Under the pieces are notes generated by a model. That model was not told where the DNA came from. It made no database searches and worked only from the letters and a program-made list of their open reading frames with translations. Made by a program: the position numbers and the translations under genes. Of a stretch of DNA of 64,000 bases, positions 54,336-64,000 are shown piece by piece. Position 1 is the first letter of the stretch. Each line of letters opens with the position of its first letter. The stretch comes from Colius striatus (Eukaryota; Chordata; Aves; Coliiformes; Coliidae), in contig NC_084763.1 of NCBI RefSeq assembly GCF_028858725.1, positions 56,443,152-56,507,151 of the forward strand, in the 5' to 3' direction.

Positions 54336-57225
54336 AAAGCAACAGGTTAAAAAAAGGTGATGTGCATGTCACTTGTAGTAAATCCTTCCTGCTATGCAGG
54401 TTTGTCCATCTTTCCAAGTCTCTCATTACAGACAGAAGTACAGGCATGGTGCCGGGAAGTTAATGAAGGGGAATTCTCAGAGCTGCTGCTGCTGGTGTCC
54501 TGTGTGCTGACCTGGCAGGAGGAAAAGTTCTGAATGTACTGTGGAAAGAAGTGTCATTTGCTTACTCTGAGACTCTAACATGCTGAGCATTGTATGCCTG
54601 GCTGCTGCAGGTGGATGACAAGATTTTTTTTAGGGCTATGAGGATAAAGTTACAATGAACGAGTGACAGAAGTTAAATACAGCTGGAGTAGGTACAAACA
54701 GGCAGCAAAAAAAATGACAGCTCTTTCATCAGGATGGTCAAACTAGCCTTGGATCCAACAAATGAATCCACCTGCTAAATTGTTATTGAGTAACTGCAGA
54801 AAGATCTCAACCCTGTCATTACTGAATTCCTGGAAAGCCTGAAAAACACAACATGAAAGGAACACACAGGGCTATGGCGATGACTGGGTCCTCATACTTC
54901 ACAACGTCAAACTGCTCTACTAAAGTCTCATTTTATTGCTTTTGCTAAAAACTGCACTGTCACTGGGAGCCATTCTGCCAAGCTGTGAGACTGGTGCTTA
55001 CTCCTGGAGAAAACACCTCTGAATCCCTGAAAAAGCCAACAGAAAGCAGAGGGAGTCAGGGAAATTTACACTGTCTGAATACAGCCTCAGGCACCATCTG
55101 TCTAGAGCCACTTTAAAAGCTTTTTATAGGTAGACCTTTTAAAAAGATATTTATATCTAAATAAACTAAAAGAATGAAAACTTCAGCATTGATCATTTCA
55201 CTGTCTCATGCCCCATTCTTTTCAAAGAGCAATGGCTAAATTCATTTCATTTTTCTCTCTTCCTTTTTTTCTCTGTAGAACCATGAAGTCTTGCTTGCTA
55301 CAAATCTTCAGTCACATTAGTTTAGTGAAAGCTGCCACAGACTCAGAAAGATTTTCCCTCCTGGGCCTTGTCTGAAAAGGCAGTAAAGAAATATCACCTG
55401 GCTGAGTGTGCTCCTACCACAAGCAGGACAGAACAGCCCTGTAGTAATATCTTCTTTAATAAAAGAAGTTTATCACCTGCTATGAATTTGTTTTACACAT
55501 GCAAACAAGTCCTTGTTAAGTAACAGAACTTGAGGTACTATAACCCTGTAGAGGCTAGGCACATATTCTGTACCATTCCACACATACACACTGTCAATAT
55601 CTAGACAATTAAGAAACGAAACCAACTTCCTGGCTCAGAGACTAAATGGCACAGCAGTGCTCGTGTGATACAGGTAAACTCTTACCCTGCAGAAGAGGAG
55701 GCTGGTATCCAAATCATCTGCTATCAGTGACTCCTGAACCACACACAAGTATCACTTTGAAAAGCAGTAGCTCAACAAGGCCAACATTTTAGCAACAATT
55801 CAGCTGTATCAACAAGTACATGCCAATGCCCAGGCCCTGGTCTTGTTTGGTCTACTAGGAAGCAACACAGAGATAAATGATGCTCCTTGGCTAGAATATA
55901 AAATACTTTCACAAAGATTAAAAATAGGATCTGTAACTAATGCATTTATCTTTTCAGAGCCATTAATCACTGTTATGTGAGTTGTGCAGGACAGTGTGAC
56001 TGAAGAACAATAGAGGAGGGTACTTCATGTACCCTAGATATAGGCTCATCACTCAGCACTTCCAAAACACTGGTGTCATCATTCTACTTAGTTAAACATA
56101 ATTCCAGAATTACTGAGGAACTCTCATTTGTGCTTTATCTCTTAAGTAACAAGTTACAGTAAAAAAAGGAAAAGTGTGTTGTCTCCTACAGCTTAGTTTC
56201 AAAATTCTTCACTGAACTTCAGTTAGAGTCATAACCTCTATAACTGGCTTTGCAAAGAAAGAACTGCCTGCAGAGCACTGACGTGTTTCACTCAGAATTC
56301 CAACCTGAAAAACAAAAAAATCCATGAATGAAACAGTCTCCAAAAAATGAATCAAATGACAACTGCTACAGCCTTTAGTAGGGCTTTTACTTCAGTCTTT
56401 TCACCCTGCAAATCCCACACAAGCTGCTGCCCTCACTAAACTACCTTTCAAAACAACAACAAAACCCACACATAAAACCTAGACAAAGTATCTTGATGGA
56501 TTTTTTCTTTCAAAGCACAGCAATACACAGCTTCTGTTCTTTCCTGTAAAATAGAAGTGTGCATGCACTAAACCCTCTCCCTGCATATGAAACTGAGCAT
56601 ATTTTTTTCCAAGGCATCCAACACTTATCAAATCCCAGCTATCTTCAGATGCACAGAGGGCTTTTCACTGCTGCAAGAAGTTCATCACAACTTGAGTGAG
56701 CAAACTGAAGCATTTACCATAAACATTCATTGTTTCTAAAAGCTTCATGCAGTTCTTTGTATTTAGAAGCTCATCCAAAGTCTCATTTGTTTGAGGAGAT
56801 ATAAACAAGTAGAACTTCATCAGTATGATGTTAATATTTCAACCACAAAAGTATGTTAGTTCATATGAAAGTAGCAAGTGTCAAAGCTGTTAGGCATCAA
56901 CGTTGCTATTATGGTATCTGTGATGCGAGTCCTGTGCTCCACTACACACCAACCCACTCTTTGCTCCCTGGCTCCTTTGTGCTTATGCTCCATCCAGGCT
57001 GCATGCTAAGGATTTGCTGTTATAATGTAGATGGTTCCCCTCCCCTAGCAGCGAGGGCAAAGACCTTGAGGAAGGTTGTTACTCTCTCACTCCTCTTCCT
57101 GCTATCCTCCCATTCCCTAACCAAGTGCATTCCCCAATCTCTAGCACATGTGGAGGCAAATCTTAGTACAGATCTTAGTAAAGGACTTGATGAACAGTGA
57201 ACTGTAATGTGAATACTACGTGGCA

Positions 57226-57310
57226 GAGGTCAGAAGGAACTTTTGGAGTCAAGGCCCCTGCTCCAAGCAGGTTGCTCAGGAGCTTGGTGCAGTCAGATCC
57301 TGAGCACTGC
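57226..57310 (-). mobile_element. Old CR1 fragment
   Basis: GTCAGAAGGAACTTTTGGAG and CCCCTGCTCCAAGCAGGTTG resemble a diverged CR1 3' region in minus orientation. Confidence 0.5.
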
Positions 57311-57846
57311 CAAGGAGGAGGAGGACAGATGACGTTGTCCACACTGCACCTGCAGACACAGATATGAACAACTTTTCCACAGAGAGAAGTTTCTGCCTCA
57401 TCACCACGGCCTGAGATGGGTAGCTAGGAGCCAAGAGATCTATGATCTTCTGAAAAGCCTCTGCCCAAAGATTGGACAGCACTGTGAATATAGCTAAAGT
57501 CTCAAATATTATTTCTCATTACTGGAAATGTTTTGTTTCTCGTGCTGTCAGCTGAGTACTGGAAACAGTTCAAGACTCTAACCATCTGTTCTGATGGTAA
57601 TAGCCACTGACAGAGCAGTGAAGGTCCCTCAGCAGACTGCAAGGAGTTTTAGGCACTTTCATGGAGACCACTACTTTATGCCAACTGTGTGAAATGTTTG
57701 CAGTGATGTAACATATATCTAGGGTACCTTGCTGAACTGCAGCATTAGAGGACATTGACTAAGAACATTCCACGGAGCTTCACTCTCCTGTTTGGAGGTG
57801 AGAACAGTCTATGGTTTATATCAGGCTGATAATTCACTGAAGGGAT

Positions 57847-57932
57847 ATGTTATACACATATATGTTATATATATGTGTGTGTATATATATACACACACAT
57901 AACATATATAATATGTTATATTATGTTATAAT
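57847..57932. repeat. AT/GT microsatellite with 30-bp perfect palindrome
   Basis: Alternating TA, TG and CA dinucleotides. Bases 57872-57901 form a perfect palindrome, with GTGTGTG mirrored by CACACAC around a (TA)n centre. Further AT-rich ATGTTATA repeats follow to about 57932. Confidence 0.85.
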
Positions 57933-60900
57933 GAAGTCAGAGCTAAGTAGTTGCTTCATTACGCAATTAGAAGTTACTTTCATTGACATAAAGTGCCACC
58001 TGATAAAGTTCTTGCTTTTCAAAAAAAAACACTTGGCCTAAGTTAGGAAAAAACCTTTTTACAGTCAGCTATCCTAAAACTGCAGGAGCTCACCACTACA
58101 GAGCACTGCTCACAGATGCTTCTTATAAACATCTGTCTTAATGATGTTAAATGACAGCACTTCACAGTATTGTTACTGCTATACTGAGTGCATTTTTCTC
58201 TGATTTCTTGGCAGGGTAAATACTTCCTGTTTATTTCTTGTTTTTCCTTGGCAAGACAAAGCAAACACAAGAAAAACATTGGCTCAGGTTTTGTTCTTAA
58301 GACTTCTAATAACTCCTAACCAAAGGCATCTTAATCTTGTTGAAACTGGTTAACCCACTCAGGATGCACTGCCAGCAATTCTCTGAAACTAGAGTGTAGA
58401 AAAACAGAGTTCTATAACCACCTTCTTGAGTTACTTGGGAAGTTCCCCAGAGGTAAACAGCTGATAGGGATATGTCAAAAAATAAAACTAGGGAAGAAAA
58501 CAGGTCAGTTTTTCAGATATCTCTTAATATCAGAGACAAAGCTATAAAAGGAGATTACTGGAGGTTTTCTTCCAAATCCCAATTTCATATCATCTAAAAG
58601 GCTCATTGCAGCAGCAAAGGGAAATGCTCTGGAGGAGAAACAGAATCAAGTCTCAGACCTCTCTTAGGTCAAAACTGTATAAAAAAAAGCTCCACTTAAG
58701 GCAGAGTGGGGGAGAGAAGTACTACATTTATGAGGCTTCTTCAGTATATGGGTTCTACAGCACAACTACCATTAGGAATGGCCTACTGGGGACATCTCTG
58801 TTGTTTGTTTTAAACATTAGCACCTAGATACATTCATTTCATGTAATCACAGATTATTTTTGTCCACCGTGACTTCCAGCAGTCGTTCTTCAGAAGACTT
58901 TGTGGCAACTCTGACAAATGCCCTTGATGAGAAGTACTCAAAGCCAGACTGACCAAGGAACTGCTGACTTCCATAAAGAGATGATTACACTCCTGTACTG
59001 ACACAAACAGTGAAAGCTGCTCCATCTGTAAGTTAGCATTTGCTCCAAGTATCAAGTTTCTTTCATTATGTGGTTATTCAATACCTTAAGTTAGAAAATC
59101 AACACATCCTAAAAGTAATTCTTTCTGTTTACCCAAGCAAACTCACTTTTTAGACTCACCTGTGACTTATAATGACCTGGAGTGGCACTTTGTTTGACCA
59201 TGTCCTTGTTACCAATGTGCAAGTTCTCTTCTCTGAAGTATGCAGCATTGCTGTGCAAGCACAAATCTAGATTCTTAAGGACAGCCTTAGCCTATTCAAA
59301 AGCAATTAAAGAGGAAAAAAACCAATCAATAATTACCAGGTCTGTCAAAGTTGTACTTAGTATGCATGAAATTCATTTCTAGCTACCTCTCATTGCTCCT
59401 CCCACCACCTCCCCATGTCACACCACCCACAGCTTCTCCAGGGCCACCTCTATCTCACACGTGTGCAGAACAATGACATTGCTTTATTGCTGTGAGATGC
59501 CATAGGACAGCTCAGCAGATGTAAGAGTTGCTGACCACAGTTCACAGAGAGTCCCAGAAGGAGCAAGCCAGTTGCACCAAGCTGCAACTAGGATCATGCA
59601 GGTAGGGGCATGCTACCTGACAAGAGTCCTCTCTTCAGCTTTAACCTGTCACACCAACAGATACATCACACAGGCCCTCATCTACCACAACAGTAACGTG
59701 AGCTTATCCCATGATCCTGCTCAATGGCATACATCTGCCACAAATACACATCTACTCCCATGACATGACAGGGCAAACAAGCCTCAAGTACCTGGGACTA
59801 CACTTGCTTAAGGGTTCCACTCTGTCTTCATATACATGACTTCTGACAATGGCAAAGCCAGGTTGGCTCCTGCCACCCCTTGCTAGCCAAACCCAGGTGT
59901 GATAAAAGCATCCTCCCATGAGCACTCAAAGAACAACATGGATTCTGAAATCCTTTCCCCTATGCTCTCTGTACATCCATTTAAACCCATTACAGTATAA
60001 CCTCCTACAATTCCCCTGTTGAAAAGCAGACTATCAGGCTGCTGCTGCTGACTGTCATGCCCACACTTTGTACATGTGCCATTTCTCCAGCTTCAGCGCT
60101 TACATGACATCGCAAAATACCCTGGATTGGCAAGTCAGTGTGCCACACAAAGGTAAGGCTTCACCTTCACTGACATAAAGCTCTAACTGGCAGAAGTAAT
60201 GAACAAGGAAAGGCTTTTACAATTAAGATAAATCAAGACAAAGTGTGCAACAGTCATATTATGATGCACTTTTAAAACTAAACAAAGACCTCTTCTGAAG
60301 TATTAAGATGAAGTCAGAGTATACTCACAACCAACTGCGGGTGACCTGCTCTGACCTGCTGAAGGGCAGAACTAAGAATTTACCTCATCTGATGTCCAAA
60401 TCAAATTCTGCTACAATTTGTCCAACCCATAGTCAAGTCCTTGTTCTTCATTGTTCCAAGGGCCTGCTGGAAACAGGCTATGAGCTGGATGAACTAGTTT
60501 ACCCCTTCCTGATAGCTACTTTTGTCAGGTTTCCTACAGTTTTTCCATTACCATGCTGCAGAAAAACACCCTCAGACCTCTAGGAGCCAGGAAAGGACTG
60601 CAAAACACTTCAGTGAAACATCTGTGTGAGTATCTTGATGCTTTTGAGAAGTGCTGAGCTTGCTGCTCTTGTGCCAATGGGTCTTCAGTGCCTGTACAGT
60701 CCGCCAACCATATTGTGAGGGAAGAGCTGCAGCAATACAACCCTCAACACTACAGAAAGCTGTGGCCCACGCAGATGGGAAGATTAAGGTCCTTATATTT
60801 AAGCCAAGACAGTGGGCTCAGTACCAAAATGACTCAGGTGCACACATTGCTCCTAGGTGCTAATTTTACCAGTTTCCTTTCAGAAGGGATGACTAGTTAT

Positions 60901-62237
60901 CTCTTTATTCCACCCATGACAATTTGTTCAGTCAACGTGTGCCTTAGCTGCTAACCTTTCCTGATCTTTTAACTCCTTGTGATTTATTAGCTGTTCTTCT
61001 GTCTAAGCAGACTTAGTGACACACATCAATGATTTGGCTAATCACTACCTCTACGAAACAACCTATTTGCAACTTTACAAGCAGCCTTTACAAAGCTGTC
61101 ACTTGCTCTCAGAAAGCCCAAACAATCCATTGAAATGGTAAGAACTGCTTCCAATCATGGGAAACTTTTGAAGCATTGCAGGTGCTGTACTAGGTCTCAC
61201 AATCCATGTAAGAGTTCAAGAGAAGCTTCAAATTTACACAGCTGTTCAAAACAGGGAAGCAGTAAGAGGTACTCTTTCAGAAAACTGGACTTTCGATGGT
61301 AACTTCCTGTGGCTGTCACATTGCTTTCAGAGGCTGATATAAACATATGTTTATGCACTACTGGTAAACAATTAATTCCCAGAAGGAATGAATCCATTTT
61401 GGAATAGCTTGAGGATATGAGGGTGCTACATTACAGCTTTGGTAGAAGCCACTGCTTGAGTTAATGCAGCACTGCCAGCTGTTGAATTGACATCCCCTCT
61501 CCCAAAAATCAAAAGGCACTCATTTATTACTTTAATATAATCTCCTGAATTTGAAAGCATTTTCTTCTGTCATTGTTGAAAAAGAACATTGAGCAAAAAG
61601 AAAAATTACCACAGCACAACACCTGAAGGAAACAAGTCGTTCCATCATCAGGTATTGCCTATGCCTGGCTTCCTCCGTGTTCACGCTCTGGCCCAAGCTC
61701 ATTGCAATGGCAGCAGTTTCCCTACTGCATCCTCTCCGACTCCTCACAGCTCCTCAGTCACTCCCTAACTCATCCCAACAATGACCAGCTCAGAGCCAGA
61801 TAAGCAGGCCACAACAAAGGCTTTAAAAAAAAAAAATCCCAGAGCAGCCTTTGTCCCTGCAAGGATGTAAACCTGGCTGTGCCCCTGGTGAGGCTGCCAA
61901 CTCCCATGGCACCTGCAGAATTCCACCCTCAAAAAAAAGCAATCCTCCTCATCTTTCTTAGGAGTGTCATGTCCACTCATTTCTCCATCAACACTTAAAA
62001 TTGACACTAGAAACTTCAAATGAACCTTGTAAACAGTGAGCCCTCTCAGCATGTGTATAATCACCCTAATCTTGATGCCTCCACCCCACATATCCTGTTC
62101 CTTGATGAAGGCAGGGATGTTTCCACCATACACAAATGTAGATACATATGGACACACACACTTTCCACAGTCTTCTTGCTTTGATCAAACAGAAACCACA
62201 GTAAATGCCTGCAAGATAAACAGCCACAACTGAAATA

Positions 62238-62350
62238 CTGTGTCCAGTTCTAGGCCCCTCAGTTCCAGAAGGACAGGGAGCTGCTGGAGAGAGTTCAGCA
62301 CAGAGCCACCAAGATGATGAAGAGAGTAGAGCATCTCCCTTGTGATGAAG
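62238..62350 (+). mobile_element. CR1 ORF2 fragment
   Basis: Plus-strand ACTGTGTCCAGTTCTAGGCC, GGGAGCTGCTGGAGAGAGTT and CACCAAGATGATGAAGAGAG correspond to the ORF2 segment VQF…ELLERVQHRATKM. It is truncated at both ends. Confidence 0.75.
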
Positions 62351-63699
62351 GATTGCTAAAGAAAAGTTTTACTGTGGTGGTAAAAAGCAGCTTCTTTAGT
62401 GTGTCTGTCACTATATAGCCCATGTTGTTCAAAATATCTGTCAGTAAATACATTAATTATGGTTTCAGATCCTTAAACAAGTGCACTGCAGGCTCCAGGG
62501 AAACAGAAGGGAACTTAATGCCAACCACCTTCACATATTCACCTTTGCTTACCGTTCTTACCACGTGTCACGCTCCATTATCTCCCGGTAGACCAGGGAA
62601 ACACAAGGGACTATTAAACAAACACATACGGAGTTTTGAACTTCTACTCACTCAAGAGTCAACTAATCCAGTTTAAATGCACAACTTGTAGGTTTTGTCC
62701 TTTTAAAAGCATGTTGCTGTAAACCAGGACTATTGGTATTGACATACTCTTAGTATAACTCTTTTTGGTTAGGAATATAGAATTCCAACTGAAGTTACCA
62801 AATATTTTCTCCAGATTCATTTGGACAGAGGGACCCCAGCTAGTACCATTTAAACTCCACTAAACCAAAACACCTTTCAAATATCTCTTTAAACAAAAAA
62901 GCTGAACTTGTTCATTACTGAAGGTGTAAAAACAGACCTTTGGAAGTTACAAATCAGCATATGGGGACAAATAAATAGACCTTTTTAACAGCAGCTGCAC
63001 AAGGATTTGTATACATTATGTATCAGTCTCTAGAGAGATTTGTATATTAATGTCATTAGACTACCAAGATTAGATATAAAGCTACTTTTCCTACTTGCTC
63101 AGCTCCTCACTCTGTGAAATTCAAACACTAAGTAGATGTCTTCCAGACTGCAAACTTGAGCAAACACTGTCACAATGTCATTTAATAGATCTAAACTGTT
63201 TCTTGAAAAAGAGAAATGAAAGGGAATCTATTACCTGCTTAACCAGTTAGGACATTTCTCAGTGAAAGGATGACAGCAAGTATTCCCAAGTTTCCCTTCA
63301 CTTTGTAAAGTCTTTCTTCATTGTCACTGTTAGAAGACTCTAGTGGTCAACAGGAAAAGACACACGTGGAGAATTATGTTTGTGTCAGGTGCTCACAATA
63401 TGTGAGCACTTGAAAGGCTGGGTACTATCAGGTGAATAAACCATTATACTTAAACTACAGCACTACAGTAATCTAAGCAAATATTGCACTGCAGAAAGCA
63501 CTTTGCTGAGTTGTTTTCCAGCTTTCTAAAAGCTCAGGATTGCCCCAGACACCTAGCATCTCTCCTGGAGAACAAAATCCACAGAAACCTCATCCTGGTG
63601 CAAGAATCAACTTCCAGCGAGAACCAACCTGCAGATGTTACCGCCAGCCATTCCCCGCCTGCATTCCTGCCACCGACACAGGCCACTGGGGAAGCAGAG

Positions 63700-63950
63700 G
63701 CAGCACAGGCACTCGAACGGGCCAGTTGTACACACCAGAGCACTGCAGCAGCAGCTGATCCCCGTCCTTCCAAGTCCGCCGGCGTAGCCCGCACGGCGCT
63801 GAAGCAGCGCAGCCGCCGCACCTCGTTTACCTCCCCTAACATCGCTGCCGTGGGACGCACGCTACACACCCCAGTTACTACACGCACACGGAAACTGTTG
63901 CCAGGCTATGCACAGCGTCTCTCCCCCGCCCCTTGAAGCTGCAGGACAAA
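63700..63950 (-). promoter_or_regulatory. CpG-rich stretch, candidate MEIOC promoter/first exon
   Basis: Base composition shifts to G+C- and CpG-rich (for example GCCGGCG, GCGCAGCCGCCGC) after kilobases of AT-rich DNA. On the minus strand an ATG at 63842 is followed after four codons by a good donor, GGGGAG|GTAAAC, at 63831/63830. That would fit a first exon of MEIOC, but no conserved peptide confirms it. It could instead serve a divergent gene to the right of the window. Confidence 0.35.
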
Positions 63951-64000
63951 AAAAAACTAGCAGAAAAGAAACAGGCAGATTTCGGGCTGTGGGCAAGGAA

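Larger units (their letters stand above)
53169..63699. other. MEIOC upstream intron(s)/5' region
   Basis: About 10.5 kb that should contain the missing N-terminal MEIOC exon(s). Recognised content is CR1 at about 53222-53312, 53820-54335, 57226-57310 and 62238-62350, and an AT/GT palindromic microsatellite near 57847-57932. A search by eye for the conserved LSDVF/MMLTGS region of human MEIOC found no convincing exon. Confidence 0.5.

Noticed and set aside
54540..54600. Possible small minus-strand exon ending in CAGA|GTAAGC near 54565
   Set aside because: The phase does not fit the next MEIOC exon and the peptide has no match to MEIOC.
56060..56100. Possible MEIOC N-terminal exon (a Met-Met-Thr reading on the minus strand)
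   Set aside because: The similarity to the human MMLTGS segment is two or three residues, a stop follows at once, and splice sites do not fit.
63484..63936. 150-residue plus-strand and 117-residue minus-strand open frames
   Set aside because: Both are incidental frames in a CpG-rich stretch with no recognisable protein sequence.

Overview
This is a piece of vertebrate nuclear genome, almost certainly from a bird. Coding exons are short and widely spaced, splice sites are canonical GT/AG, and nearly all recognisable interspersed repeats are CR1 LINEs, including the typical CR1 3' end (…GGTTGGAAGGGACC… followed by ATTCTATG-like repeats). I see no Alu, B1 or L1 sequence. Turtles and crocodilians also carry CR1, so 'bird' is inferred from CR1 dominance and compactness rather than proven. 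I find no bacterial, viral or CRISPR-like system.

Two protein-coding genes are present, both on the minus strand and arranged head-to-tail. The left third (positions 521-22,748) is the 5' end of OBSCN (obscurin), the giant sarcomeric M-band/sarcoplasmic-reticulum linker protein. Seven coding exons give the first 927 residues: Ig1-Ig2-linker-Ig3 in one large GC-rich exon, then Ig4, Ig5, FN3-1, Ig6, Ig7 and Ig8 on one exon each. All junctions are phase 1. The rest of the gene lies left of position 1. Its 5' leader is spliced: an acceptor sits 13 nt before the ATG. A consensus donor at 30,602 and a TATA/MEF2-like element at 31,253-31,262 mark a candidate first exon and muscle promoter.

The right half (44,227-53,168) carries MEIOC, the meiosis-specific coiled-coil partner of YTHDC2. 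Six coding exons give the C-terminal 880 residues, including the conserved C-terminal MEIOC domain and the stop codon. The N-terminal exon or exons, perhaps some 70-100 codons, were not found. A CpG-rich stretch at the far right end (about 63,700-63,950) is a candidate promoter or first exon. Downstream of the stop, about 6.4 kb of mostly repeat-free, AT-rich DNA ends in two minus-strand AATAAA signals (37,822-37,827 and 37,728-37,733), which suggests a very long 3' UTR or another unannotated transcript.

The remainder is introns and intergenic DNA with at least 16 CR1 fragments in both orientations, all of them 5'-truncated, internally deleted or otherwise damaged. The two genes serve different tissues (striated muscle and germ cells) and have no evident functional link. 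Their adjacency is nevertheless of interest because the human orthologues lie on different chromosomes.
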